Shown: positions 44,663 through 55,121, counted from the stretch's first letter. The stretch is DNA of 64,000 nt from Bacteroidota bacterium (GCA_018266575.1 JAFEAE010000024.1:124001-188000), one strand, 5' to 3'. Program-made: numbers and translations. The notes: generated by a model not told the origin, from the sequence alone.

Positions 44663-45093
44663 CTTCTATTCTTTAATTTTCTATAATGAAGGTAGTAATA
44701 ATTCTTTGCGGTTGTAAATCTGCAAACTCCTATAATAAACAACGTAAAACTAAAATGGTTGCACGATATTTTTTTATAATGAATATAAAATCACCGTTTA
44801 TAAAAAATTTATACTTATTAAATATGTTTGGATATGTGAAAAAAAATATAATTCTTTGCAGCACTTTAATACGATGATTTGTCATAATCTGAAATAAGCT
44901 ACTGTCCAAATACATTACAGTTTATCTTTTCACCCATTCATACTCCACGTGGTCTATTTGCATTAGCCACATTAAAAACTAAATTCATTTTCTTTTATAA
45001 CCGAATTGATTTATTCAAGCTTCTCATTATACATCGTAATGATTAGTTGTTAATCTGCCTTTAAGAATTTTTTATTAATCAAAATTCAATCAC
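44663..45093. other. AT-rich intergenic region upstream of susC
   Basis: This 431-bp stretch separates divergent VWA and susC genes. It is AT-rich without repeat copies, tRNA or a convincing ORF. No full TTTG-N19-TAnnTTTG promoter was found; TATTTG at about 44956 is only a partial -7 match. Regulation of the SusC/D pair therefore cannot be read here. Confidence 0.5.
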
Positions 45094-48000
45094 ATGAAAA
45101 AATTCAAATGCCTTTTAACGGCATTAGGCAGTTTTGCTATTATGACTGTGTTTGCACAGACAAGAGAAGTAACCGGACGGGTTACCGATGCATCGGGAAA
45201 TGCTGTTCCCGGTGCCAGTATAAAAATCAGGGGAGTTAAAGCTGGTGCGAGTGCCAGTGCAGACGGCATCTTCAAAATAAACGTGCCTGCAAATGCTGTA
45301 CTAACAGTAAGCGGCATAGGTTTTGAAACACAGGAGCTCTCTATAGGAAATTTAACCACAGTATCAATTATTCTAAAACAAGCAACATCAACACTCAATG
45401 AAGTTGTCGTTACTGCATTAGGCATTAAGAGAGAAAAAAGGTCTCTTGCATATGCTGTTCAAACGATTAGCAATGATGAGATCAATAAATCAGGCAAAGG
45501 AAATGCAGTAGCCGAACTTGATGGTAAAGTATCCGGATTGACAGTAATTAATAGCTCGGGTGACCCTGGTTCAGGTACTTATTTTAATTTAAGAGGTATT
45601 ACCTCATTGACGGGAAATAATCAGCCGTTAATAGTTGTTGATGGAATCCCAATTGATAATTCAATTAATGCGTTTGATCCTACCGGACAAGGTTTTGCTG
45701 CATCAGGAGCGAATGGAAATTTAACGGGAGGGGCGCAATCCACTAATAGAGGTGTTGATCTAAACCCTAACGATATAGAATCCATCACAGCATTAAAAGG
45801 CCCTGCTGCTACGGCGCTTTACGGAATTCAGGCTGCCAGCGGTGCAATAATTATTACTACAAAAAAGGGAGCTGGTATCGGAAAAAAATTAAACATTTCC
45901 TTTAATTCATCTTATACAATTGATCAGGAGAACAAATTACCCGGGCATCAGGAAGTGTATGCGCAAGGCTCTGGCGGCGTTTATTACGGTCCGGCATCTT
46001 CAGCAAGTGGAAAACGACTTTCCTGGGGGCCTGCTATAAGTACATTATCAAGAGACGACATTGCTACACCTTATGACCCGAATGGAAGCATTGTTTCGAA
46101 TAGTAGCCCAAATGCAAAATTCGCTGCCAAAGCATATAATCCTTATACATTCTTTCAGCATGGGTTAACCTTCAACAATAATATTGCCGTTTCCAGCGGC
46201 ACAGACAAAAATGGATTTAGAATGTCATTGGGTAATTTGTATCAAACAGGTATCATTCCTAAATCGAAATTCGATAAGACAACATTTAACATTAGTGGTC
46301 AGGCAGAATTAACCAAACGCTTAAATGTAACAGGCGCCATCAATTTCATCATGTCTGATAACGATAAAGTGCAGCAAGGTTCTAACATTTCAGGAGTAAT
46401 GTTGGGCTTATTAAGAACACCACCAACATTTGATAATTCAAATGGTCTTTCCGATCCGGTTAATAATCCTGCCTCATACGTGTTGCCAAGTGGCCAGCAA
46501 AGGGACTACCGTGGTTCTACTTCTTATGATAACCCATATTGGACTGTTAACAGAAACCCATTCACTTCAAACCTGAACAGAGCGATTGGCTATGGCAATA
46601 TGATGTATAAGTTGCTTGACTGGATGGATGTTAATTACAGGTTAGGCGGAGATGTTTATACTCAAAGCGATAAAAGCGCTTACGATATTTACTCAGGGGC
46701 TTTCCCTGCAGGAGCTATTTATGAAATTGAATATAGAAATCAGCAATTCAACTCGAATCTTAGTGTGAACCTCCACAAAGAATTTTCCAATGATCTCACA
46801 GGTTCATTGATATTGGGACAGGATTATTTTACACTTTACTCAAACACAAGATTTACTCAGGGAACAGGATTGGTATTTCCTAATTTTTTAGATATGTCTA
46901 ACGCGACTTCGTATCAATCGAGTGAAGGCACATCCAAAACAAGAAGAATGGCTTATTATGGACAAGCGGAACTGAATTTCAGGCAAATGATTTACCTGAC
47001 CCTTACCGGCAGGCGCGAAACTTCTTCAACATTGCCTGTACAAAACCACAGCTTTTTTTATCCATCTGCAAGCCTGGGTTGGGTGTTCACAGAACTCGAA
47101 GGGCTGAAAGGAAATAATATTTTAAGTTTTGGTAAACTGAGACTTTCATACGCGCAGGTTGGTAAAGATGCTCCGGCACAGGCATTGCAAACTTATTTTA
47201 AGTCTGCCAGTATTGTGGACGGATTCACAAGTGGAATATCTTTCCCTTTCAATTCAATTCCCGGATATCAGTTGAGTTCTGCTACAGCAGTTATAGGCAA
47301 TCCGGATCTAAAGCCAGAGACTGATAGGTCATACGAAGCAGGATTGGATTTATCTTTCGTAAAAAATAGGATTAATCTATCCGCTACTTATTATTATCAA
47401 AAATCAATCGATCAGATTTTAACTGTTCCGATCGCCTACACGACGGGGTTTGCCGCGATTTTGAGAAATGCCGGGACACTGAGAAATTCCGGAGTTGAAA
47501 TCTCACTTAATACCACGCCTCTGAAACTTTCAAATGGATTACGTTGGGATGTGAATGTTAACTGGTCGATGAACAAAAATAAAGTATTGCAGCTAGCTCC
47601 GGGTGTAAACACATTATTTATTGCCGGCTTCACAAACGGTGGCGTTTATGCTGTTGCTGGTCAACCTTATGGTGAAATATATGGAACAGATTATATAAGA
47701 ACTACTGCAACTAAGGGCTCACCAAGTCAGTTAGTGATCGATGATATTGCGGGAGATGCAGGATATGGAATGCCTATCGTTGGAACAACATCGGTACCAC
47801 TAGCTAATTTTACTCCAAAATGGATAGGGTCAGTTCTAACTACTTTAAGCTTTAAGGCTTTCTCAATCGCCGCCCAATTAGACGTCCGCCACGGTGGACA
47901 AATGTGGAACGGAACGAAAGGAGCAATGCAATATTTCGGCACTTCCACCTCCACACTTAACCGGGGTCAGTCAACTGTGTTTAATGGCGTTTTAGGGCAT

Positions 48001-48393
48001 CCTGATGGCTCGGGAAATATTGTACACTATGTAGGCGCAAATGAAGTTGCCGGTGCAGGGGATCCTAACACGATTCAGTCATCTTATAGCCAATATTACT
48101 GGCAGAATATAGGCAGCAGCTTTGTTGGCCCGACATCAGTAAGCATTGAAGATGGTTCTTTCGTACGGTTGAAGCAAATAAGCCTATCATACGATGTTCC
48201 TAAAAAAGCACTTGGCAAATATCTCCATGGATTATCATTAACCATTTTTGCAAACAACCCGAAACTCTGGACCAAATACAGTGGCGTCGATCCGGAAACA
48301 AGCCTGGCCGGTCCTGCAAATGGCCAGGGTATTGATTATTTCAATAACCCTGGTACAAAAAGCTGGGGAGTAAGGTTAAATGTTGGTTTATAA
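45094..48393 (+). CDS. SusC/RagA-family TonB-linked outer membrane protein
   Basis: A 1,099-residue TonB-dependent transporter that imports oligosaccharides, peptides or similar through the outer membrane with its SusD partner. The signal peptide ends TVFAQ. A carboxypeptidase-D-like regulatory domain (VTGRVTDASGNAVPGASI) covers residues about 22-105, followed by LNEVVVTALGIKREKR and the plug with VAELDGKVSGLTVIN, PLIVVDGIPID, NPNDIESITALKGPAA and ALYGIQAASGAIIITTK, all SusC signatures. The rest is the 22-strand barrel. susD follows 18 bases downstream. No catabolic enzymes or regulators flank the pair, so substrate is open. Confidence 0.94.
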   Translation: MKKFKCLLTALGSFAIMTVFAQTREVTGRVTDASGNAVPGASIKIRGVKAGASASADGIFKINVPANAVLTVSGIGFETQELSIGNLTTVSIILKQATSTLNEVVVTALGIKREKRSLAYAVQTISNDEINKSGKGNAVAELDGKVSGLTVINSSGDPGSGTYFNLRGITSLTGNNQPLIVVDGIPIDNSINAFDPTGQGFAASGANGNLTGGAQSTNRGVDLNPNDIESITALKGPAATALYGIQAASGAIIITTKKGAGIGKKLNISFNSSYTIDQENKLPGHQEVYAQGSGGVYYGPASSASGKRLSWGPAISTLSRDDIATPYDPNGSIVSNSSPNAKFAAKAYNPYTFFQHGLTFNNNIAVSSGTDKNGFRMSLGNLYQTGIIPKSKFDKTTFNISGQAELTKRLNVTGAINFIMSDNDKVQQGSNISGVMLGLLRTPPTFDNSNGLSDPVNNPASYVLPSGQQRDYRGSTSYDNPYWTVNRNPFTSNLNRAIGYGNMMYKLLDWMDVNYRLGGDVYTQSDKSAYDIYSGAFPAGAIYEIEYRNQQFNSNLSVNLHKEFSNDLTGSLILGQDYFTLYSNTRFTQGTGLVFPNFLDMSNATSYQSSEGTSKTRRMAYYGQAELNFRQMIYLTLTGRRETSSTLPVQNHSFFYPSASLGWVFTELEGLKGNNILSFGKLRLSYAQVGKDAPAQALQTYFKSASIVDGFTSGISFPFNSIPGYQLSSATAVIGNPDLKPETDRSYEAGLDLSFVKNRINLSATYYYQKSIDQILTVPIAYTTGFAAILRNAGTLRNSGVEISLNTTPLKLSNGLRWDVNVNWSMNKNKVLQLAPGVNTLFIAGFTNGGVYAVAGQPYGEIYGTDYIRTTATKGSPSQLVIDDIAGDAGYGMPIVGTTSVPLANFTPKWIGSVLTTLSFKAFSIAAQLDVRHGGQMWNGTKGAMQYFGTSTSTLNRGQSTVFNGVLGHPDGSGNIVHYVGANEVAGAGDPNTIQSSYSQYYWQNIGSSFVGPTSVSIEDGSFVRLKQISLSYDVPKKALGKYLHGLSLTIFANNPKLWTKYSGVDPETSLAGPANGQGIDYFNNPGTKSWGVRLNVGL

Positions 48394-48411
48394 AATTTTT
48401 AAAAAAAGATT

Positions 48412-49791
48412 ATGAAACATAAAAATATAATGACAGCCATAATGATATTTATTTTGGGAACATCATTATTGAGCTCTTGTAGTAAAACTTTCTTTTCAAA
48501 TGCAAACACAAATCCCAATGCGCCTGCGCCTTCTTCCATACTTCCGTCAACGTTGCTTTCAACAGTAGAAGGTTCTTTAGCATATACTCAAGGCGGCGAT
48601 CTGTCACGATTCACACAATATTTCACGCAGCAAACATTAGGAGCGTATAACCAATCCAGCGCATACTACACGTATGTAATAACCAGCCAGGATGTGGATC
48701 AGTTATGGGGCAATTTATATACCTCCGTTATGGAGAATGCAGATACCCTGGTTGGTTTGTCGGATGCTAAAATGTATTATGCCTATAGCGGTATCGGTAG
48801 GATACTGAAGGCTTATGCTCTGCAAATAACAGTGGATACCTGGGGAAGCGTGCCTTATACCGATGCTTTCAAAGGATCCAATGAATTCTCAGCAAAATAT
48901 GACGTAGACAGCACTTTGTATAATACGATTATTATCGGTTTACTCGATGATGGATTGTATTATCTTAAAAATACCAGTCTGGGTCAATCCGGACCTAATG
49001 CCACCCCTGGGACAGACGACATTATTTATAATGGAAATCTTTCTAATTGGATCAAATTCGCCCATGCTATTAAAGCACGTATATATTTGCATCAAAGCAA
49101 AACCAATCCTTCAATGGCTGTTAATGCCCTTACAGAAATTGATTCTGCCTTCACATCAAATGCCGACATTGCTCAATTTATTTTTGGCGATGCTCCGACT
49201 GCGAATAATCCTGTTTTTCAATTCAATGATCAGCGGGCATATACTGATTATCCAAGCGGCACACTCGCACAAACAATGGTATCCCTTAATGATCCAAGAT
49301 ACCCGATGTTCTTCGACAGCACTTACAACGATTATGATGGCGTAGGCATCGGTACTTATTATGGAAATACCACATCTCCTGTTGAGTTTATTAGCTACGA
49401 TGAATTGTTGTTTGCAAAAGCTGAAGCGACCCTAAGATCCGGCGGGTCGCTTACTGATGCTCAGACAGCCTATGTTGCAGCGATTAAGAATAATATGCAG
49501 AAACTCGGTGTATCTTCATCGAGCATAACAACATATTTAGCTGCAAACGGAACATTGCCCACTACAATGACAGATGCGATTGCTCAAATCGCCGCCCAGG
49601 CAAATATTGCACTATATTTAAATCCGGAAGCATGGACAACCTGGAGAAGAACGGGTAGCCCCGCCCTGACACCGGCAGCGGGCACACAAATTCCGAGAAG
49701 GTTGCTTTACCCTTTATCAGAATTAAACTATAATACAAATACACCCAAAGGATCTACTTTATATTCACCAAAAATTTTCTGGGATAACTAA
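48412..49791 (+). CDS. SusD/RagB-family nutrient-binding lipoprotein
   Basis: A 459-residue outer-membrane lipoprotein that caps the SusC transporter and binds the nutrient. The signal peptide has lipobox LSSC (Cys near residue 23), and the mature start NANTNPNAPAP is typical. Helical TPR-like segments follow (GRILKAYALQITVDTWGSVPYTDAF is the conserved region) and the C-terminal RRLLYPLSELNYN box is conserved for the SusD-like superfamily. It lies 18 bases after susC, the usual tight pair, and a strong terminator follows. Confidence 0.93.
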   Translation: MKHKNIMTAIMIFILGTSLLSSCSKTFFSNANTNPNAPAPSSILPSTLLSTVEGSLAYTQGGDLSRFTQYFTQQTLGAYNQSSAYYTYVITSQDVDQLWGNLYTSVMENADTLVGLSDAKMYYAYSGIGRILKAYALQITVDTWGSVPYTDAFKGSNEFSAKYDVDSTLYNTIIIGLLDDGLYYLKNTSLGQSGPNATPGTDDIIYNGNLSNWIKFAHAIKARIYLHQSKTNPSMAVNALTEIDSAFTSNADIAQFIFGDAPTANNPVFQFNDQRAYTDYPSGTLAQTMVSLNDPRYPMFFDSTYNDYDGVGIGTYYGNTTSPVEFISYDELLFAKAEATLRSGGSLTDAQTAYVAAIKNNMQKLGVSSSSITTYLAANGTLPTTMTDAIAQIAAQANIALYLNPEAWTTWRRTGSPALTPAAGTQIPRRLLYPLSELNYNTNTPKGSTLYSPKIFWDN

Positions 49792-49811
49792 ATATCGAAT
49801 AACCATAAAAA

Positions 49812-49841
49812 TAAAAAAGGCGATTTTCTAATCGCCTTTTT
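49812..49841 (+). terminator. Rho-independent terminator after susCD
   Basis: Perfect 12-bp stem (AAAAAAGGCGAT and ATCGCCTTTTTT, loop TTTCTA) beginning 21 bases after the susD stop. Confidence 0.93.
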
Positions 49842-49939
49842 TATTGTCAACTAAAAATTAAAATAGTTTTTTCAGCTTTTAAATATCTCAAAAATCTCTT
49901 TAGATCATTTTCTTCTTCGCATATACATCCCCGTTAAAA

Positions 49940-49977
49940 TAAAAAGAGACTTACGAAAACAGCCTCTTTTTTTATTA
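49940..49977 (-). terminator. Probable terminator for the DUF2723 gene
   Basis: On the minus strand AAAAAGAGGC and GTCTCTTTTT form an imperfect stem around a TGTTTTCGTAA loop, ending in a T-run, 17 bases past the gene's stop. Confidence 0.55.
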
Positions 49978-49993
49978 CTAATATTCCGGTTTT

Positions 49994-52900
49994 TTATTTC
50001 TTCTTCCCTGCCTTCGAATCCGATACCTGTGCCGGTGGTTTTGTATTATCGATCACCGGTGTTGATTTTTCAGAACCAGGTATCGCAGCACCAGGAGCAT
50101 ATTGTTTTTCCATCTGGTCTATTTGCATCAACAACCTGAACGTATAAAAAATATCCTGGGCAAACTGCATTTGTTTATCAGACAAAGCCCCTCCTTTTCC
50201 CTGCAATAACATATATGCATTATTTGCGAGTTGCTCATCACTCATATTTTCTTCACCGAACGATTTATAATAACGCATTTGTTGCTGCAGGTCTTTTTTC
50301 ACTGCAGCATTTACTTTTTTCGCCAATGTCAGATCGCCAGATGCATAACAAGCCTGCAGGAACTGTACAGAAATCCCGTCGTGCTGGTTACCGCGGTTAC
50401 TTGTCATTCCATAAGGGAAATTTGATTCCCGCACACTCTGGTCAAAATGTTCAAGTATTTTTTGTGCAGAATCTTTTTTGCCTGCATCAACCAGGCCTAA
50501 TGCAACCTGTGCATAAGAAAGGCGAAGTGTATTTAAGTGCCTGCGGTTCTCTTCATCATAATATACTCCTTCCTTATCTGCACCGCCGAATGCAAATTTT
50601 TCCATCAGGTTTTTGTAAGCAACATCATTGTCAACAAAACTATTTTCAACCGGAACAAGCAAATAAGATAGACCTGTTAACCGTACATATTTTTGCAATC
50701 CAAGGTCATTCAACTCTTGTGTGGAAGTAAAACAGATCGGCCTTTTCCAGTTATTTGAAGCAATAACTGCATAAATAGCAAGATCGTTTTTTAATAAATA
50801 ATTCCTGTTCTGAGGAATATCAATTTTTAATTCATTGACAATACTATCGCCCGTATGAACCAACCAGTTTTCGCTTTTCGCCACATTCGCATCAACCGGC
50901 ACACTGAATTTATGCGTGGGGAAAAAGTTGATCGGGTCCCCATCTTCCTGTTGTGTTACATATTTATTATCCTTGCCACCGCTTACTACATCTTTAAGTG
51001 TGCTATACAAATCATAATACTTATTCTTGTCATCATAACCAGGGATTGCATTAAAATACGCAACATTCAAATTATTTCCCTGCACTTGTTCAGGAGTAAA
51101 AATCACATCGAAGGGTGCGCTATTGTTTATTTTGTAACGCAATTCGTTCATGTACCAATCTGTACCTAATAAACTATTTACAACAACACGCACATCAGGA
51201 CGAATACCCTCTACTTCCTGCGCATACCACAAGGGATAAGTATCATTATCACCGAATGAAAACAGTATAGCATTAGGCGGGCAACTTTCTAAATAATCCT
51301 TTGCAAGGTCCCTTGCTAATGTTTTTTTACTTCGGTCGTGGTCATTCCATTCCTGTTGTCCCATCAACACAGGAACTGCCAGGAAACATAAACCGGCAGC
51401 AGCATAATTCGCCATTGCAGGTTTTGTGATTTTTTCAAATAACTCTTTCACGAAAATCACCCCTAAACCAATCCAGATCGCATACGCGTAACAAGAACCG
51501 GCATAAGCATAATCACGTTCGCGTGGCTGATATCCGGCCTGGTTCAGGTAAATTACAATTGCAAATCCCGTAAAAAAGAACAATAACAAATTCACTAAAA
51601 AATCTTTCCTGTTTTTTTTATATTGAAAAACAGCTCCCATTAAACCAAGGATAAATGGCAGCAGGAATAACCTGTTATATGATTTGTTTTTTGTGTGAAT
51701 GGAATCGGGGAGTTTGCTTTGGTCACCGTAAAAAATATTATCGATAAAAGGGATACCGGTGATCGCATTTCCATCTCTTGGGTTACCAAAACCTTCCAGG
51801 TCATTTTGTTTACCGGAATAACTCCACATAAAGTAGCGGAGGTACATCCACATATTCTGGTAGCGCACAAAATATTTTATGTTATCAAGCATTGTTGGCT
51901 GGTCGCCATCTGCAAGGCCTGAGAATTGATGATACGCATCAACCTGATTACGATCGTTATTATAATCCCACATGCGGGGGAATAAATGCGGACGTAATTT
52001 ATCTACGTCCCAATCCGGGTGTGCTTTTTGGATTTCGCGAACCTGCGCATCATCCGGAGGTGCACTGAAATCTTCGCTGCTAACTTTTCCGGCAATTTCA
52101 TATTTATCTTTTCCTTTCACATATAAGTCACCGGTAGTTTTTGAAGGCGGGCGATACGTAAAATCAGGTCCATACAACAAAGGCCAATCTCCATATTGGT
52201 CGCGGCTTAAATAACCAACTAAATTTACCGGGTTATCTACATTGAACATATCAACAGCAGGATCTGCATTGGAGCGGATCATTGTTGTGAAATAAGTAGA
52301 ATATCCAAGCAACATAAATGCAATGCTCCACAAACTTAACTTTAGGTAATAATATTTTTTCTTTACTGCGTAAATAATACCGAAAGTTAATAGTGCTGAT
52401 AACAATACAAAGAAAAATCCAAACCCTGTAAAGAATGGCAAACCTATGCTGTTTACAAAGAAAATATCAAATGCTGCAGCTCCTTTGATGGTATATTGAA
52501 TAACAAATTTCTGAACGAAACCGGTGATCACACAACCAATAAGAAATGCAATGACCGCCCCTCTTGTAGTGGGTTTGTATCTCCTGAAATAATAAACCAT
52601 TACAATGGCTGGGATGGTAAGCAGGTTGAGCAAATGCACACCAATGGAAAGCCCCATCACATAAAAAATAAAAATGAGCCATTTGTCAGAACCCGGTTGA
52701 TCTGCCTGGTGTTCCCATTTTAAAATTGCCCAGAACACAAGAGCAGTAAAAAATGCAGACGATGCATATACTTCGCCTTCAACAGCACTGTACCAGAATG
52801 AATCGCAGAATGTATAGGCCAACGCGCCAATTACGCCGGCGCTCATGACCGTGAATAACTGGTCTTTGCTTAGTTCAATATTTGCTTTCTGAACAATTTT

Positions 52901-53206
52901 GCGTGCAAAGTGCGTAATAGACCAAAACAGGAACAGGATAGAAAATCCGCTCATTATTGCACTCATAAAATTTACTGCACGTGCTGCAGTATTACCGCTA
53001 TCACCAAAAAGAATAATAAAGAACCTTCCAAGCATCACAAACAATGGCGCTCCGGGCGGATGCGGAATCTGTAATTTAAAACAACTGGAAATGAATTCGC
53101 CGCAATCCCAGAAACTCCCGGTCGGCTCCATGGTCATAATGTACACAGTGCAGGCAATCACACACACAACCCAACCCACGATGTTATTCACTTTGTTAAA
53201 GTTCAT
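49994..53206 (-). CDS. DUF2723 membrane protein (GT-C-like)
   Basis: A 1,070-residue integral membrane protein of the DUF2723 family. It starts MNFNKVNNIVGWVVCVIACT and contains the family signature TMEPTGSFWDCGEFISSCFKL, followed by HPPGAPLFVMLGRFF. Ten or more hydrophobic helices occupy the first 600 residues, then a soluble part with SFGDNDTYPLWYAQEVEG and DVRVVVNSLLGTDWY, also conserved. A helical TPR-like tail follows. The fold resembles GT-C glycosyltransferases such as protein O-mannosyltransferases, and the conserved acidic DCGE near the start is consistent with that. A role in surface glycosylation is inferred. Promoter match directly upstream. Confidence 0.9.
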   Translation of the reverse strand: MNFNKVNNIVGWVVCVIACTVYIMTMEPTGSFWDCGEFISSCFKLQIPHPPGAPLFVMLGRFFIILFGDSGNTAARAVNFMSAIMSGFSILFLFWSITHFARKIVQKANIELSKDQLFTVMSAGVIGALAYTFCDSFWYSAVEGEVYASSAFFTALVFWAILKWEHQADQPGSDKWLIFIFYVMGLSIGVHLLNLLTIPAIVMVYYFRRYKPTTRGAVIAFLIGCVITGFVQKFVIQYTIKGAAAFDIFFVNSIGLPFFTGFGFFFVLLSALLTFGIIYAVKKKYYYLKLSLWSIAFMLLGYSTYFTTMIRSNADPAVDMFNVDNPVNLVGYLSRDQYGDWPLLYGPDFTYRPPSKTTGDLYVKGKDKYEIAGKVSSEDFSAPPDDAQVREIQKAHPDWDVDKLRPHLFPRMWDYNNDRNQVDAYHQFSGLADGDQPTMLDNIKYFVRYQNMWMYLRYFMWSYSGKQNDLEGFGNPRDGNAITGIPFIDNIFYGDQSKLPDSIHTKNKSYNRLFLLPFILGLMGAVFQYKKNRKDFLVNLLLFFFTGFAIVIYLNQAGYQPRERDYAYAGSCYAYAIWIGLGVIFVKELFEKITKPAMANYAAAGLCFLAVPVLMGQQEWNDHDRSKKTLARDLAKDYLESCPPNAILFSFGDNDTYPLWYAQEVEGIRPDVRVVVNSLLGTDWYMNELRYKINNSAPFDVIFTPEQVQGNNLNVAYFNAIPGYDDKNKYYDLYSTLKDVVSGGKDNKYVTQQEDGDPINFFPTHKFSVPVDANVAKSENWLVHTGDSIVNELKIDIPQNRNYLLKNDLAIYAVIASNNWKRPICFTSTQELNDLGLQKYVRLTGLSYLLVPVENSFVDNDVAYKNLMEKFAFGGADKEGVYYDEENRRHLNTLRLSYAQVALGLVDAGKKDSAQKILEHFDQSVRESNFPYGMTSNRGNQHDGISVQFLQACYASGDLTLAKKVNAAVKKDLQQQMRYYKSFGEENMSDEQLANNAYMLLQGKGGALSDKQMQFAQDIFYTFRLLMQIDQMEKQYAPGAAIPGSEKSTPVIDNTKPPAQVSDSKAGKKK

Positions 53207-53231
53207 ATTAGCATTGGTTTTAAAGAATTGG

Positions 53232-53262
53232 CAAATATACAGTTCTGTGTAGAATGATGAAA
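53232..53262 (-). promoter_or_regulatory. Bacteroidota-type promoter for the DUF2723 gene
   Basis: On the minus strand TTTC (53262-53259) is followed after 19 bases by TATATTTG (53239-53232), an exact -7 element, 25 bases before the ATG. Confidence 0.5.
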
Positions 53263-53306
53263 TTCAACAGCCCGTTTTAACGATTATTTTTTAAGTTTAG
53301 CGCGGC

Positions 53307-54128
53307 TTATTCGAAATAAACTCTTATAGTTTGGTAGAATAAACGGTTCTGCAAATATTGGTTCTGGGATTGTTCGGAAAACCCCTGCAAGCCAAACAAG
53401 CCTGCGGCATTTCCTTTGTTGATAGCAATTTCAAGATATCCTGCAGAATTGAACAGTGCTAGTTTTTCTCCTTCGTGCACATCTGCGTATGTTTCACTGA
53501 TCTTATCAATTACTTCATCGCGTTTGAAAACAATACGGAAGCTCCTGCCCTTTCGTTGTTCTTCAAATTCATTTCTTGTGATATTCACAATTACGTTTTC
53601 AAAGTTGTCGATAAAAATAATCTGCCCTTCAATCCATGTATCACCAAGCAATGGCCGTAAATGATTTTTTTCTGAGTAGGATACATCGGGAACTCCGATA
53701 TCTTTCAGGCTTTTCCCGTTTACAATATCATTGATTGCATTCCCGATAATTGTTGTGCAATACAATGTGTTTTTTATGGCTGTTTTGTCTAACGGTAACC
53801 CAATAATTATTTCCGGCTTTCCTTCCAGTATCATTGCAAGCAATCCATTATCTGCGCAAAGAATATATTGTTCGTTGTGAAATGCAAGCAGTAATTGCTC
53901 AGGCTTTTGCTCGAATAAATTGACAAGAATGATATGATAGGTGAATGGCGGAAAATTTTTCAATGCATTTCGGCAAACATAAGCTGCCTGCGGATAATTG
54001 AATGGAGATAATGAGTGGGAAATATCTGCAATTATAAAATCCGGGTTTACCTGGAGCAATTGGCCTTTTACAGCCCCGACCAAATAATCTTGCTGGCCAA
54101 TATCAGAAGTCAGGGTTAAAATTGCCAT
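53307..54128 (-). CDS. SAM hydrolase/SAM-dependent halogenase family protein (DUF62)
   Basis: A 273-residue member of the S-adenosyl-L-methionine hydroxide adenosyltransferase family, which splits SAM into adenosine and methionine. The N-terminal domain reads LTLTSDIGQQDYLVGAVKG, IIADISHSLSPFNYPQAAY and YILCADNGLLAMIL; the C-terminal beta-barrel has GQIIFIDNFENVIVNI and LALFNSAGYLEIAINKGNAA. The N-D-Q or D-R-H type catalytic residues cannot be assigned with certainty by eye. The family's physiological role in most bacteria is unclear. It lies between DUF2723 and the SDR gene on the same strand. Confidence 0.87.
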   Translation of the reverse strand: MAILTLTSDIGQQDYLVGAVKGQLLQVNPDFIIADISHSLSPFNYPQAAYVCRNALKNFPPFTYHIILVNLFEQKPEQLLLAFHNEQYILCADNGLLAMILEGKPEIIIGLPLDKTAIKNTLYCTTIIGNAINDIVNGKSLKDIGVPDVSYSEKNHLRPLLGDTWIEGQIIFIDNFENVIVNITRNEFEEQRKGRSFRIVFKRDEVIDKISETYADVHEGEKLALFNSAGYLEIAINKGNAAGLFGLQGFSEQSQNQYLQNRLFYQTIRVYFE

Positions 54129-54183
54129 GTGTTATAGAAAAATTTTTTAGAATAAGGGAAGAAGTTTTTAAATATGCTGATAG

Positions 54184-54990
54184 TTATTTTACAAACTTTC
54201 CTTTCTTAAAGTAAAAATTGTGCACCAGTTTATCAGCAAGCGACGGAAAAAGCTTATTGAGCAATACGGTGAATTTCCCGGTTGTTGTTAATACCAACGT
54301 CCTTTTTCTTTTTTCGATTGCACGTAAAATATGTTGTGCACATTCTTCCGCTGTCATTAATTTTTCTTCATCCATCGGGCTTTCACCTTGCGCATCTCCC
54401 CTGTTATTTAATGCCGCATTGCGGATATTTGAAGCAGTAAAACCCGGACAAACCCACATTACATTTACACCATTTTCCATTAATTCTGTACGCAATGCTT
54501 CCAGCCAACCCTGCAATGCAAACTTGGAAGCAGAGTACCCTGTTCTTCCCGGCAACCCGCGGTAACCCGCAGTTGATGAAACACCAACAATTGTTCCTTT
54601 TTGTTTGATGATTTCCGGCAATGCATATTTTGTACAATAAACCGAACCAAGAAAATTAATTTCCATCACTTTTTTTATCACATCAACATCAACATCGGCA
54701 AACAAAGAACGCATGCTGATACCTGCGTTATTAATAATAATATCAATTGTTCCAAATATTTCAACAGTTGATGTAATGAACCGTTTGCAATCCTCTTCGT
54801 TGCTCACATCACATGCTTCTGCATGCAGTAACACGTTTGGATATTCAACCTGCAACTGGTATAATTTATCATGATTCCTGGCACAGGTGGCAACTTTGGC
54901 ACCCAGCGGTATCAATGCATCCACCAATGCTTTGCCAATACCATCCGTTCCACCGGTAACTACAACAACTTTATTTTGGAAGAAAGACAT
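54184..54990 (-). CDS. Short-chain dehydrogenase/reductase
   Basis: A 268-residue classical SDR that reduces or oxidises a carbonyl or hydroxyl with NAD(P). TGGTDGIG (residues 12-19) binds the cofactor; NNAGIS is at about 87-92; the catalytic Ser139, Tyr152 and Lys156 lie in VGVSSTAGYRG and GYSASKFAL. The C-terminal LVHNFYFKKGKFVK tail is basic. ATG at 54990 was chosen because the extension to 55044 overlaps the promoter match. The substrate is unknown; the sequence resembles the DHRS7/YqjQ-like group. Confidence 0.9.
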   Translation of the reverse strand: MSFFQNKVVVVTGGTDGIGKALVDALIPLGAKVATCARNHDKLYQLQVEYPNVLLHAEACDVSNEEDCKRFITSTVEIFGTIDIIINNAGISMRSLFADVDVDVIKKVMEINFLGSVYCTKYALPEIIKQKGTIVGVSSTAGYRGLPGRTGYSASKFALQGWLEALRTELMENGVNVMWVCPGFTASNIRNAALNNRGDAQGESPMDEEKLMTAEECAQHILRAIEKRKRTLVLTTTGKFTVLLNKLFPSLADKLVHNFYFKKGKFVK

Positions 54991-55008
54991 TTTTGTAAGA
55001 ATTATGCG

Positions 55009-55039
55009 CAAAAATAGGTGAGTTAACGTGTGGAATAAA
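55009..55039 (-). promoter_or_regulatory. Bacteroidota-type promoter for the SDR gene
   Basis: On the minus strand TTTA (55039-55036), 19 bases, then TATTTTTG (55016-55009), an exact -7 element 18 bases before the ATG. Confidence 0.5.
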
Positions 55040-55090
55040 AACAAATGTTGATAACCATCGAAATGTGTCAGTAAAATATTATTTTAAAAA

Positions 55091-55121
55091 TTTGGCAGCA
55101 ACTTATTTTGCCTTATTTTTG
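55091..55121 (+). promoter_or_regulatory. Bacteroidota-type promoter for tRNA-Lys
   Basis: TTTG at 55091-55094 and TATTTTTG at 55114-55121 are separated by exactly 19 bases; the tRNA starts 20 bases downstream. This is the best consensus promoter in the window. Confidence 0.75.
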
